Positions 34,732 to 43,515 of a stretch of DNA of 64,000 nt are shown here, piece by piece (position 1 is the stretch's first letter; the number at the start of each line of letters is the position of its first letter). This stretch comes from Sphingomonas sp. ID1715 (lineage in GTDB: Bacteria; Pseudomonadota; Alphaproteobacteria; Sphingomonadales; Sphingomonadaceae). Below the pieces are notes generated by a model. It made no database searches. It was not told the origin of the DNA and worked only from the letters and a program-made list of their open reading frames with translations. The translations under genes and the position numbers were made by a program. The stretch is from assembly GCF_013044515.1 (NCBI RefSeq), contig NZ_JABEPR010000006.1, forward strand, positions 1 to 64,000, in the 5' to 3' direction.

Positions 34732-35679
34732 TCATGCTGCTTGGGCGAGCTCTCCTATCCGGGCCTCACAGGCCGCACGTACAACTTCTCGTAGCGTTGT
34801 GACTTGAATAGTTAGCCAGGAGAGCTCGTCAGGTTTGATGCGATAATGCCGCGAGTATCGCGCTTTCACATACGCTGCGCGAAGAAGCTCGTAGCAGCGT
34901 TTCTCAAACTTCGTTTCAGTAGGCCAAATCGCCTTCAGAGCCGGCTCTAGGCTCTCCGCTTGTTCCCTTAGCCGGTTTAGGTTGTGGGTCTTGGGACTAT
35001 ACAGCGTCCGTACGAGGAAAAGGCAGTGGTAAAGGCGCTCAACTGCTTGATGCAGGTTGAAGGCCGCAAGTCTAGAATGACCTTTCTGCGAGTGAAATAT
35101 GACGCCGTCGAGGAATTCATCGGCGATACTAAACCACTCGTCAAAATAGGCCCGGGTCTCTCGAAGTGCCTCCGCCGAGGATAGTGGCTGCGGCTCCACA
35201 AACGGGTGGCCAGGCTCTTCGAACAGCAAGATGCCTTCGCGCAGAATGTCCATGAAGAAGTAGCGCCCGAGCCGGAGCTTCTCATTCACGTCATCAAGGC
35301 TATGATAGATGGGGCTCACCGGGGTGCGCAGCTCGCGGCTGTCGCCCAGCAGCTGCGTGAGGCGTTGTTCGGCTTGAAGCCAGAACTCAGGAACATCGGT
35401 CAGTTCGTCGTGATTGACGACCACCAGCAGATCATAGTCCGAGAAGTAGCGCCCGACAGGGTCTTCAACCCAGTCGCCGCGAGCGTAACTGCCAAACAGG
35501 ATGATTTTGAGCAGCTTGCCGTTCCGGAATTTCGGCTGGGTCCGAAGCGCAATCGCTCGGGCGAACTCCACACGAAGGACCTCCACGACGAGCGCAAGCT
35601 CTCGCCGTTTGCCCTCTGGTAGATGGCCGAGGCCCGACTTCATGGCGCCCAAGCTGATGAGGACAGCGTCATTTGCCAA
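34732..35679 (-). CDS. MNT-HEPN single-chain protein
   Basis: 315 residues. The N-terminal nucleotidyltransferase (about 55-150) has the motif ILFGSYARGDW (Gly63-Ser64) and the metal pair D81-Y-D83 in SDYDLLVVV. The C-terminal HEPN domain (about 180-310) includes LHQAVERLYHCLFLVRTLYS and the KARYSRHYRI motif seen in HEPN partners of MNT proteins. Two-gene MNT/HEPN modules are toxin-antitoxins in which MNT AMPylates HEPN. Fused forms are common and their action is less clear. No partner gene lies nearby. Confidence 0.8.
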   Translation of the reverse strand: MANDAVLISLGAMKSGLGHLPEGKRRELALVVEVLRVEFARAIALRTQPKFRNGKLLKIILFGSYARGDWVEDPVGRYFSDYDLLVVVNHDELTDVPEFWLQAEQRLTQLLGDSRELRTPVSPIYHSLDDVNEKLRLGRYFFMDILREGILLFEEPGHPFVEPQPLSSAEALRETRAYFDEWFSIADEFLDGVIFHSQKGHSRLAAFNLHQAVERLYHCLFLVRTLYSPKTHNLNRLREQAESLEPALKAIWPTETKFEKRCYELLRAAYVKARYSRHYRIKPDELSWLTIQVTTLREVVRAACEARIGELAQAA

Positions 35680-35696
35680 GCACCAAGTTGCTCCGG

Positions 35697-35915
35697 TTAG
35701 AGGTTGAGGCGTGCATCTAGCGTGGCGAGCGCGCGCGCAATCAGTTTACCAGCTTGCCGCTTGGAAACCTGCATGCGCTCTGCGACCTGCTCGCTGGTGA
35801 GCCGTTGACTGGCGGCGAGTAGGAAGGCTTGCCTCTCGAGCGCCGGCAGTACGTCAACTTGCGCCTGCAGCTGTTTCAGGTGATCGTCCGACAAGATTGG
35901 GAGATGGTCGGTCAT
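35697..35915 (-). CDS. Small sigma-70 region 4-like HTH protein
   Basis: 72 residues from ATG 35915, with AGGAG eight bases upstream; longer frames exist but are less likely. The sequence LPALERQAFLLAASQRLTSE then QVAERMQVSKRQAGKLIARA has the shape of sigma factor region 4 (LPxxxRxxFLL...T..EIAE.L.VS...V...I.RAL). No region 2 is present. It could be an RNA-polymerase-interacting regulator or a degraded sigma factor. It lies 17 bp upstream of the MNT-HEPN gene. Confidence 0.6.
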   Translation of the reverse strand: MTDHLPILSDDHLKQLQAQVDVLPALERQAFLLAASQRLTSEQVAERMQVSKRQAGKLIARALATLDARLNL

Positions 35916-36263
35916 GGAGACGCTCCTGCTGTGCGCCTGCCGCCGCCCTCCTTTCCTCTGCTCGGTCGCTGCTATCGAGAGGGGATCGGCGCATGGTTGC
36001 TGCTCGGCAGCCTGCTCGCGGCAAAGGGCGCCCCGGCTAGTAACAAGCCGCCGCAGCGCACGACGCTGAGAGGAAGCGGGTGCAGGGGGCCGCCATGCAC
36101 TAGAGCCCGCCTGAAGCTCCGTAGCATCCTCGTCGGGGCGGCTCAGATCTCGCTCGCTGGCCCCAGGAGGGTGTTCCACAGAGCGTGACGATCCTGATGC
36201 TCGTGCCGGCCGATCTCGAAAGGTAGTTTTTTACTCCTAAGCGAAGCAGGCATAGGAGCTCTC
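35916..36263. other. Intergenic stretch of about 350 bp
   Basis: It separates the divergent sigma-like and HIRAN genes. No gene or obvious repeat is seen. The last part carries TAGTTTTTTACTCC and an AGGAGCTCTC ribosome site for the HIRAN gene. Confidence 0.4.
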
Positions 36264-36665
36264 ATGCCCAGTGAGCTCTCTCTGTCCGTGGTCGGCGCAG
36301 CGCATGCCAATGCGGACGGCAGCAATCGCCGCTTCGAAATTTTGCTGTGTGTTCCGGGGGAGGCCGTCGAACTCGTACCGGAGCCCACCAACAAGGCGGA
36401 TCCTCATGCGATTGCTGTGCTGTCCTCGCGAGGCGTGCAGATCGGGTATCTGACCGCCGAGCGCGCGCCGTGGATCGGCAGCAAGATGGCTGCTGGTGCC
36501 GATCTTCGGGCCGTGTTTCAGCGAGCCACAGACTATGGCGCGCTTGTAAGAGTGAACCTCGTCGGCGCAGGGCCGGTCTTGCCACCAATCAAGCCGAAAC
36601 GGGCGTCAGCTCGGCCTGAGCGAGACGATGATTTCTGGCCGGACTACATCCCGCCTGACCACTAG
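36264..36665 (+). CDS. Standalone HIRAN-domain protein
   Basis: 133 residues with AGGAGCTCTC before ATG 36264. The core is a HIRAN fold: SLSVVGAAHANADGSNRRFE, LVPEPTNKADPHAIAVLSSR and GVQIGYLTAERAPW. HIRAN domains bind DNA 3' ends or stalled forks and are usually fused to helicases. Standalone forms occur on mobile elements. The acidic tail (ERDDDFWPDYIPPD) is notable. The stop overlaps the traI stop on the opposite strand by 4 bp. Confidence 0.8.
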   Translation: MPSELSLSVVGAAHANADGSNRRFEILLCVPGEAVELVPEPTNKADPHAIAVLSSRGVQIGYLTAERAPWIGSKMAAGADLRAVFQRATDYGALVRVNLVGAGPVLPPIKPKRASARPERDDDFWPDYIPPDH

Positions 36666-39580
36666 ATGCCGATCTCCCACGACCTTGCGCGGCCACCCTC
36701 CGGATCTAGGCCTCGATCGGGCGCCACCTTCGGCTTGGAACTCGCGGGCACCGGGTGACCCTGGGAGGGGAGGGGCCGAACGCCGCCCGTTGCCTCGAGT
36801 GCCGAGGTCTTGCCGCCGGAATTGCGGAGCAGCTGCCGCTCAACGGCGCCGGCTCGATCCACGATCAAGGTGAGTTGGTCGCGCAGCCGAGTGACCGTGA
36901 CCAGGAAAGTCTGCTGATTGACGAGCTTCCGGTCGCTTGTCTCCATGACTGCGATGCCGCGATCAGATGTGAGCCCCTGCGACATATGAGCGTTGAGGGC
37001 ATAGGCGAGGTCGAGTCGCTTCAGCATGGGATCGCCGCGTGGCAGCTCGAGCGTGACGCCCAGCGACGTCTGGATCGTTACGCCGCGCTCGGTGATCGTG
37101 TTCACCTGCGCCTGGTCGGCGTTGAACAGGCCGCGCTTGTGGTCGTTGGCGGTCCAGCGGATGCGGTCGCCGTCATGGATCGACAGGGCCTTGCGCTCGT
37201 AGAGTTGCAGCGGCGACTTCGAACCAGGTCGCAACCTGTCGGGTCGAAACCCGATCTCTCGACCGCGCGAGAGCTTGAGGTAGACAGTCCCTGTCCTGTG
37301 ATCGACACGGGAGACCTCCGCTCGAGACCGGGGCAATCCCTGACGCCGTTGCGGGCTGGACACCTCGACGATCATGCCGGCCGCGTATGTCTGATGGTAG
37401 CGCAGTTCTTCATCCGTGGTGCTGATCCTGTCGAGCACCTCCAGGTCCAGCCGGCCGGGTCCCAGTTCGCCGCGGGCATGCCGACCTTCCTGGATCGCCA
37501 CGTTGATCTCGCTGCGCAGCCTGCGGCCTGAGGCATAGATGGCCGTTGCAGCGCGGTCCTCACCGCCAAGCGCCAGCCATCGCTCGGCCGCTTCCCGAGC
37601 GCCACGCCCGGGCGCCTCGACCGTAAAGGGCCGGAGTGCGTCCATCGCGCGCTCGACACTGCCGATCTGGGCTGCTGCGGCTGCTTCCTTCACCGCCTCG
37701 CCGCGAGCGCGCAGGTTCTGAGACATATGTGCCGTTGGCGCGCCCGCCTGCTGCATGATCGAGAAGGGCTTGCCGGCGTCGACGGCGCCGAGCTGCCGGG
37801 CATCCCCGACAAAGGCGAGCCGGCCGACCTCCAGCTTCTCGGCTAGAACCATCAGCTTGAGCTGGTCGGCATTGGCCAGCATCGACGCTTCATCGACGAG
37901 GAGGGCGGCTCCCTTCAGCGACGGCACGTCTGCTCCGAGAGCACCGCCGTCGAGCAGGGCCTCGTAGCGCTTCAGAAAGCGCGCGACCGTCGATGACGCT
38001 ATGCCGGTCTCGCGCTGCAGCATCTGCACAAGCGTGTTCTGGACAGCCAGGCCGATCACCTGACCGCCGGACTGCTCGATGAGCCTCGCGGCTGGCGCCA
38101 ACATGCTGCTCTTGCCCGCACCCGCGACGCCCTGGATGGCGATGATCCGGTCTGACGAGGCGAGCAGCATCGCGCCGGCGGACAGCTGGCCCAGGTTGAG
38201 GCTGAGGCCCGATCCCGACGCTGCTTCGGCCTGGAGGAGCTCCGCTGCCCTGTCGACGGCAACAAATCGTCGGCCCTGGCCGCGCCCAGCTTCGACCGCC
38301 GAGAGGATGCGCTCTTCGGTCGCAATCGCCTGCGCAGTCGTCACCATCTCGGCAGCGCGACCGGTGCCTTGTGTCAGGTGCCTGCCGTGGAGCAGCGAGG
38401 CGATGCGGGCCTCCAAATCAGCGACCTTGACCGGCAATCCGGTATCGAGCGCCGCCTTCAGCAGGTCCGTGCTCTTGAACGCTGCTTCGCGCTGCTCGAG
38501 ATGCCGGAGACCTGACGCAACGGCGTGAGCAGCGGCGACCTTTGGCGCATCCAGATGGTGAAGGTCGCGGGGGAGATAGGGGTCTCTGGGCGCGAGACCG
38601 AGCCGTTCCGCCAAGCCGCCGAGGGCGGTTTTGAGCTCGCGCCCGATCAGCCCGGCCGCGATCCCGATGCGTTCCCAGGGTGTGGGCGTGTGCTGGGCGC
38701 GCGCGGCGGCCTCGCCAATCAAACCGGGCAGGTCGAGGCCCGTCTTCTCGGCTGCCTCCCGCCATCCCGCGTAGAGCGCATTCCGGTCGGTCACGGGCGC
38801 CTTGGCGGTGCGCGTCATCAGTGTCGCGGCGGCGAAGGCCTCGGGCGTGCGCGCCCGCATTTTGCCGACCTTGGCTAGGATCTGCTGGCGCCGGGTGCTG
38901 AACGCCATGACGGCGTTGCGGGTGATCCCGGCGGCCTCGAAGTTGCCGTGCTTGCCCGGGGGACCAGTCTCGTAGCCGAGTGCCTGCACCTTCTCCCGGA
39001 AGCTCGCCATGCTGATCGCATTTAAGAGCGTATTCAGAGACCAGAGCTTCTCGTTATGGAGGGCCCGCCATTTTCCGTCCGGCCCCTGCGTCACATTGGC
39101 GACGACGGCGTGCAGATGCGCCTGAGGCTCCTGCTCACGGCTGGTGTCATGCTCGAACAGCGCGACCGCCAGCTTGCTGGTCGGGACGATCCTTTCCTTG
39201 CCGCGCACCTCCATGCGGGCCTCGGCCGCATTGGCTTCGGCCCAGGCGAGGGTCTCTTTGACCGCCTCCCGATAGGCGGCGATGATGCGCCGATCGCCAC
39301 CGACGAGCGCCAGCAAAGACCAGCTTTTCGGAAGCGAAAAGGTCAGGTCGATGCCGCTCCTATGGCGGCCGGCGACACCGACCCGCGAGCCGTCCGGCAG
39401 CTCACCGCGCAGCAGCGTTTCGAAACTGTCCTTCTCGACCTTGCCGGTCAGCCCCAGCGCGGCCGCCCCTTTGCCGAACCACTCGCCCGACTGCTCAGCC
39501 TCGGCAGGGGCATAGTAGTTGTCGGCGGCGAAATAACCCGCAGCACCTTCGGCCGAGCGCACCGCAGCCACCGACAACAT
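36662..39580 (-). CDS. traI: MobF relaxase-helicase TraI
   Basis: 972 residues, shorter than F TraI (1756) and like compact TrwC-type relaxases. The N-terminal relaxase has Tyr22-Tyr23 (nicking tyrosines, within YFAADNYYAP) and a three-histidine metal site in FEHDTSREQEPQAHLHAVVA (H144, H155, H157). A RecD2-like helicase follows, with Walker A QGVAGAGKSSML near residue 480-490, LLVDEASMLAN as Walker B and the C-terminal AYALNAHMSQGLT motif. It nicks and unwinds the transferred strand. No oriT has been proven in the window. It is followed downstream by a convergent HIRAN gene. Confidence 0.95.
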   Translation of the reverse strand: MLSVAAVRSAEGAAGYFAADNYYAPAEAEQSGEWFGKGAAALGLTGKVEKDSFETLLRGELPDGSRVGVAGRHRSGIDLTFSLPKSWSLLALVGGDRRIIAAYREAVKETLAWAEANAAEARMEVRGKERIVPTSKLAVALFEHDTSREQEPQAHLHAVVANVTQGPDGKWRALHNEKLWSLNTLLNAISMASFREKVQALGYETGPPGKHGNFEAAGITRNAVMAFSTRRQQILAKVGKMRARTPEAFAAATLMTRTAKAPVTDRNALYAGWREAAEKTGLDLPGLIGEAAARAQHTPTPWERIGIAAGLIGRELKTALGGLAERLGLAPRDPYLPRDLHHLDAPKVAAAHAVASGLRHLEQREAAFKSTDLLKAALDTGLPVKVADLEARIASLLHGRHLTQGTGRAAEMVTTAQAIATEERILSAVEAGRGQGRRFVAVDRAAELLQAEAASGSGLSLNLGQLSAGAMLLASSDRIIAIQGVAGAGKSSMLAPAARLIEQSGGQVIGLAVQNTLVQMLQRETGIASSTVARFLKRYEALLDGGALGADVPSLKGAALLVDEASMLANADQLKLMVLAEKLEVGRLAFVGDARQLGAVDAGKPFSIMQQAGAPTAHMSQNLRARGEAVKEAAAAAQIGSVERAMDALRPFTVEAPGRGAREAAERWLALGGEDRAATAIYASGRRLRSEINVAIQEGRHARGELGPGRLDLEVLDRISTTDEELRYHQTYAAGMIVEVSSPQRRQGLPRSRAEVSRVDHRTGTVYLKLSRGREIGFRPDRLRPGSKSPLQLYERKALSIHDGDRIRWTANDHKRGLFNADQAQVNTITERGVTIQTSLGVTLELPRGDPMLKRLDLAYALNAHMSQGLTSDRGIAVMETSDRKLVNQQTFLVTVTRLRDQLTLIVDRAGAVERQLLRNSGGKTSALEATGGVRPLPSQGHPVPASSKPKVAPDRGLDPEGGRARSWEIGI

Positions 39581-39589
39581 GGCTGCGCC

Positions 39590-41905
39590 TCAGGCTTCCA
39601 GATCGGGTTCGTCCAGGCCTTGCTGGGTCTCCGCGCCCGCGCCGCTCTTGAGTTCGCGGACGGTGAGATTTTCGGGCGCAGGGGCGGTCGGCAAGACGTT
39701 GCCCGGATGATGGGAGGACAGTTCGGTCCGGCCAGACGACAGGGTCTGTGGTCGGACCTGACCGGCTCCCGGCGCTGACGCGTGCGAACCGCCCCGCGTG
39801 CTGCTCGCCCGCTCTCCCGTCCCGGTGCCGAGCACCGGCGGCCTTCCCTGGTCGCGTCTGACGGGTCCATCCAGGGGGCCGGTGAGCTGGGTATCTGAAC
39901 GCGCAAGCGGGTCGCTGGTCGATCTGTCTGCGGCCTTTTCATCCAGGCTGTCGAACAGTGGCATGGGGCGCTGAGCGCGCCCAGGCCTGGGCTCATCGCG
40001 ACCCGCACCCGGGCCTGGTCCTTGATCCGAACTGGCGTTCGCGCCGGGTTCGGCGAGCCGCCTGTCGGCAGCTGATGTGAGGGTTGGCGTATGTCCCGGA
40101 TGAGGCATCGGGGAGCGCGGCACGAATGGATCAGCAACCGATGGCAATGGTCGGGGCCGGAGCCGAACCGGCGCCGCCGGAAAGCCGTCAGGAAACTTCA
40201 GAAAGCCGTCGAGCGAGGGCAGGTTCATCAGCTGATCGGGCAGCAACAGCGGCTCGATCTGCCGCCTGGGCGTAAGGCTCACGGCGTCGCGCGCATTGTT
40301 GTAGCCATAGCTGAAGCCTTCCTCCATCTGCCGGTACTGGCGGTGCCCGATAAAGTCGGAGCACCAGGTGGCGGACTCGCGGTCGGCGGTCGCCAGAATG
40401 AGCTTGGTGCGGGCGAGTGCGGCCAGGGTCATGGCCATGTTGTCGCCATAAGTCTCCTTGAGCTTGGCATAGGCATGGACGCCGGCGACGATCGCACCGC
40501 CATAGTTGCGGGCGGTCTGCAGGCCTTTCTCGATGGCGGGCAGTCGATGCAATGCGCCGAGCTCGTCGAACAGGAACCAGAGCTTCAGATCGGGGCAGCG
40601 CGGACCCGACATCAGGGTGGTCATTGCCGTGTCCATCCAGACGGTCAGGAGCCGGGACGCAACCGGCATGTCGACATAGCGGGCGGACACGAACAGCATA
40701 GCCCCTGGGCCAGATGCGCCTTCGACCCAGCGCCTGACCGAGAAGGGCTCGCCGCTTGTCGGCAGCATCCGGAGCGCCTTGGCATTGGCGTTGAAGACGG
40801 CCCGGATCGACTCCGCCATGCGGGCCGCTTCGGGAGCGGTCAGCGGGTCGGCGACGGTCCCCTCCATGAGCTTGTGAACATGGGACAGGCTGGCCGTCAT
40901 CAGCTCGGCCGAGAGAGCCGCGTTTGTGGCGCGGCCTTCGCGCATCAGCTTCAGGCACATCTCGACGAACAGCATGCGCGCGGCGAGCACCCAGAACTGT
41001 TCGGCGCCACCCCCGTCATGCGGCACCAGCGCCTCGGCCGCCGCGGTCAGCGACGCCTCTTCGGTGCAATCCTCGAAGACCGACCACATGGGACAGCGGG
41101 CGTCGAGCGGATTGAGGATCGTGTCCCGGGCGGGATCGTAGAACGCCTCGATAAAGGCGCCCGTGAGATCGAAGACGACCGCGCGAGCGCTACGATCCCG
41201 AACCTGGGAGAGCAGGTCGCGCAGGGCGACGGTCTTGCCGGTGCCGGTCGTGCCGATCAGCATCGCGTGGCTCTGCTCGAGGCGCCACGGAAAGGAGACG
41301 CCGGCCAATGCATAGGGTTCGTAGAGCCCGGCCTGCTGCCGCTCGAGCGCCGAGGTCAGACGCCAGGACCAGCCCAGCACACGGCGATATTCGTCGGCCC
41401 GTTTGACTCGATTGTGAGCCGCGATCTCCGTCGCCAGCTGGGGGAGCTCGGCCAGCGTTGCGCCCCGCTCGTGCCGGCTCTCCTTCGAGCGTCGTCCGAA
41501 CCATGCCGCGACCCAGGCGAAGGCCGCAATGGCTGGGATCGAGATGCATGCGGCAAGGGCGCTGGCCTCGCCGGTGGCCGCCATCAACCTGCCCCAGGCC
41601 CGGAGCAGGAGAGGGTGGGTGGGAAGCGCCGACAAGGTAAGCTGGATGTGCCCGCCCGAGGCCAGATTCAGATTTACTGCCTTGTCCGGGTTGAACTCGA
41701 ACCAGCCATAGATCCAGGCATAGACGCGCATCCAGCAAAGATAGGCCTCATGGTCGGACAGGGTTGAGGAAGCCCGCCACCAGATAAGGCCCGCGAAGAC
41801 GGCGGCGGTGACCAGCAGCGGACCCTTCAGCCCGGCCGCGAACATGAAGCCGAAATGCCCGAGCAGCTGGCTGCCGCGGGTGAAGTTTGTAAACTCATGC
41901 CGCAT
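39590..41905 (-). CDS. traD: TraD type IV coupling protein
   Basis: 771 residues from ATG 41905, preceded by GGAGG. There are N-terminal membrane helices (about 25-45 and 95-130), then a VirD4-like ATPase with Walker A IGTTGTGKT near residue 219-228 and Walker B WFLFDELGAL near 440. The C-terminal 150 residues are Pro/Arg/Ser-rich and poorly conserved, as in other TraD proteins. It connects the relaxosome to the secretion channel. The stop lies 9 bp upstream of the traI start, so they form an operon. Confidence 0.9.
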   Translation of the reverse strand: MRHEFTNFTRGSQLLGHFGFMFAAGLKGPLLVTAAVFAGLIWWRASSTLSDHEAYLCWMRVYAWIYGWFEFNPDKAVNLNLASGGHIQLTLSALPTHPLLLRAWGRLMAATGEASALAACISIPAIAAFAWVAAWFGRRSKESRHERGATLAELPQLATEIAAHNRVKRADEYRRVLGWSWRLTSALERQQAGLYEPYALAGVSFPWRLEQSHAMLIGTTGTGKTVALRDLLSQVRDRSARAVVFDLTGAFIEAFYDPARDTILNPLDARCPMWSVFEDCTEEASLTAAAEALVPHDGGGAEQFWVLAARMLFVEMCLKLMREGRATNAALSAELMTASLSHVHKLMEGTVADPLTAPEAARMAESIRAVFNANAKALRMLPTSGEPFSVRRWVEGASGPGAMLFVSARYVDMPVASRLLTVWMDTAMTTLMSGPRCPDLKLWFLFDELGALHRLPAIEKGLQTARNYGGAIVAGVHAYAKLKETYGDNMAMTLAALARTKLILATADRESATWCSDFIGHRQYRQMEEGFSYGYNNARDAVSLTPRRQIEPLLLPDQLMNLPSLDGFLKFPDGFPAAPVRLRPRPLPSVADPFVPRSPMPHPGHTPTLTSAADRRLAEPGANASSDQGPGPGAGRDEPRPGRAQRPMPLFDSLDEKAADRSTSDPLARSDTQLTGPLDGPVRRDQGRPPVLGTGTGERASSTRGGSHASAPGAGQVRPQTLSSGRTELSSHHPGNVLPTAPAPENLTVRELKSGAGAETQQGLDEPDLEA

Positions 41906-42182
41906 GGCCAAGACCCTCCTCGGCGATGCGTTCCCGCCAGATCCGGAGCAGGCGCGGGCGCAGCTCAGGGTCGGGATGCGCTTCCAGCAGCCCATCAAGT
42001 GCGATGGTCTGGAACAGCATATTCTGACGTGCCTCGACCGGATCGGGGCGTCCATAAAGGTCGGCAATGACGAGCTGACGGAGCGCCGACGCGACCGTCA
42101 GGTTTCGTTCGCGCGCACGCTGGACATAAGCCTGGCCGACCTGACCGGCGACATAGCAGGCAAGCTGGAAACGGCGGGACAT
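41895..42182 (-). CDS. Small transfer-operon leader protein, possible RHH-like
   Basis: 95 residues from ATG 42182; a GTG nine bases upstream is also possible. It overlaps the traD start by 11 bp. The N-terminal SRRFQLACYVAGQVGQAYVQ, RARERNLTVASALRQLVIAD resembles ribbon-helix-helix or MobC-like relaxosome accessory proteins in pattern (basic, amphipathic, helix-turn). The C-terminal part is helical and acidic. No family is certain. Position suggests an accessory or regulator of traD-traI expression or oriT binding. Confidence 0.65.
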   Translation of the reverse strand: MSRRFQLACYVAGQVGQAYVQRARERNLTVASALRQLVIADLYGRPDPVEARQNMLFQTIALDGLLEAHPDPELRPRLLRIWRERIAEEGLGHAA

Positions 42183-42231
42183 GACACACACCTGTCGTCA
42201 GGGGCATGGTGGGCACGTCGCAAGGCAATGA

Positions 42232-42246
42232 GAACAGAAGCAGAAC
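42232..42246 (-). promoter_or_regulatory. GTTC-N7-GTTC box upstream of the traD-traI operon
   Basis: On the minus strand it reads GTTC-TGCTTCT-GTTC, a perfect direct repeat 50 bp upstream of the first gene of the minus-strand relaxase operon. The spacer starts and ends in T like the other boxes. Repression by the S24 protein at 58777 or by host LexA is inference. Confidence 0.6.
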
Positions 42247-42560
42247 GGTCCCGTGCCGTCAAGCTCAATGTGGCAGGAGATCGAGAGGAAGCACCTTGAC
42301 CATCAATGATGGGCGCTGGTGGGCAATGACCATAGCAGCGACAGCTGATGGTCAGGCGAGGAAGTGGCGGTTTTCCGCCGAATATTCCTGCGGCTCGCCG
42401 CGTAAGGTGTGCTCTTTGTTCCCTATTTGCGAAGGATGTGCGGTCGTTGGATCGTCAGTCGGGAAATCGGGATCAATCGGCGTTACCGGTGGGACCTGGC
42501 AGGGTCGCTGCCGCGATCTTCCCAGAACGGGTCGTCGAACCGTTTCCCAGCTTTGCGAGC

Positions 42561-42590
42561 AAAAAAGAGGAGGGCCTTAAAGCCCCCCTC
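42561..42590 (-). terminator. Intrinsic terminator of the 82-aa gene
   Basis: On the minus strand GAGGGGGGC and GCCCTCCTC form a nine-base stem with one mismatch around TTTAAG, followed by six Ts. It starts a few bases after the stop of the gene at 42596, so it ends that transcript and insulates the traD operon. Confidence 0.8.
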
Positions 42591-42595
42591 GCGTG

Positions 42596-42844
42596 TCAGT
42601 ATTCGTCGCTGCGGCCGGCGCCGACTGTGTGGACAATCCGGTCTGCCAGGTCCTGCATCAGGCTCTCGTAATCCCCTTCGTCAGCGACCCAGTAGCAGCC
42701 ATCGTCGGTGCGGATGATGTGCTGGTCGAAGTAGCTATGGGCGGCACGGTCTGTCGCCTTGGCATAGGCCGCCAGATACGCGGCAAGCTCCACATCGCTG
42801 TAGGGGGTGGCGTCGGCGGTGCTGAACTGGCTGAGGTAAGTCAT
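42596..42844 (-). CDS. Small acidic hypothetical protein
   Basis: 82 residues from ATG 42844, with AGGAGACGGACC upstream. It has TYLSQFSTADATPYSDVELA and an acidic C-terminus (DDGCYWVADEGDYESLM). No family is recognised. The AGGAGACGGACC leader is very like those of ssb (44799) and other genes in the block, which suggests a shared accessory gene set. The gene has its own intrinsic terminator at 42561-42590. Confidence 0.65.
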   Translation of the reverse strand: MTYLSQFSTADATPYSDVELAAYLAAYAKATDRAAHSYFDQHIIRTDDGCYWVADEGDYESLMQDLADRIVHTVGAGRSDEY

Positions 42845-43314
42845 GGTCCGTCTCCTGCTTCGTCTTAGACGGCGCGTCTGGGGACAGCGGGAGGGGTCGG
42901 GGGTCAAGGATCGTGCGCAGCACGACCGCGTGAGCGGCGATGGGGGTCACGATTTTTTCAGCCGCCGCGCCGACCTTCGCCGGTGAGCGCTAACGCTTGA
43001 TCGGCTGAAAAAATGGTGGGGCCCCATCGTCCTTGAGGCCCGGCTTCTGCCGCTGTCATTCTCCCTCATGTCGAGCGAGCAAAAGAGCTCGGGTGACGCG
43101 GGCTCGATGCCCGCGGCGCCCGAGTTATCTCGATGCCGGGCGAGGTGCTGGGACGTCGTTCCCCAAGGTTCTAAAATCCGACTGCTGAAGATATCAGGCG
43201 TGCGCGGCGTCCTGCAGCGATGCGACAATTAATGGGTCCGCGCCCACATCGCGACCTTGATACGCGCGAGCTGGACCGCTCTCGGCGGGACATCCTAGTG
43301 CAGACGGCAATTCC
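42845..43314. other. Gene-free region with a long inverted repeat
   Basis: About 470 bp. No gene is recognised. It holds the 13-bp inverted repeat at 42952-43014. Together with proximity to traI and traD this makes it a candidate control or transfer-origin site. Confidence 0.5.
42952..43014. repeat. 13-bp perfect inverted repeat, candidate oriT or control site
   Basis: ATTTTTTCAGCCG (42952-42964) is mirrored by CGGCTGAAAAAAT (43002-43014) around a 37-bp centre that itself contains AGCG-CTAA-CGCT. The T-run precedes and the A-run follows the GC part, the reverse of a rho-independent terminator on either strand, so this is not a standard terminator. A protein-binding or oriT-associated palindrome is possible. 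Confidence 0.5.
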
Positions 43315-43515
43315 TCAAGCCTCTTCGTAGGTGGGACGCGGCTCATAGCTTGCGAAGAGCTCGATCTGCTCCAGCCGCTGCTCGAGCGCGGCAAGCTCTG
43401 CCTCGAGTTCGAGCGCATGTTCGCCATGTCCGCGACCGGCGTCGTGGAGCTCTGCGAGGACCGTCTCGATTACGTCGATCCGGGCTGCGATGTTCTCGAA
43501 TTGTGCGTCGTACAT
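43315..43515 (-). CDS. Small coiled-coil protein
   Basis: 66 residues from ATG 43515, with GGGAG upstream. It is almost entirely helical with heptad leucines (IAARIDVIETVLAELHDAGR, then ALELEAELAALEQRLEQIEL), so a coiled coil is likely. No family is recognised. Longer upstream frames are rejected because composition changes there. Confidence 0.55.
   Translation of the reverse strand: MYDAQFENIAARIDVIETVLAELHDAGRGHGEHALELEAELAALEQRLEQIELFASYEPRPTYEEA

Larger units (their letters stand above)
42183..42595. other. Control region upstream of the traD-traI operon
   Basis: About 410 bp without a gene, holding the perfect LexA-type box at 42232-42246 and the terminator of the next gene at 42561-42590. 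As the leader of the relaxase operon it is one of the places where an oriT may lie. No clear nick-site motif is recognised. Confidence 0.5.

Noticed and set aside
42952-43014. Inverted repeat considered as an intrinsic terminator
   Set aside because: T-run precedes and A-run follows the stem, which is the wrong polarity on both strands.
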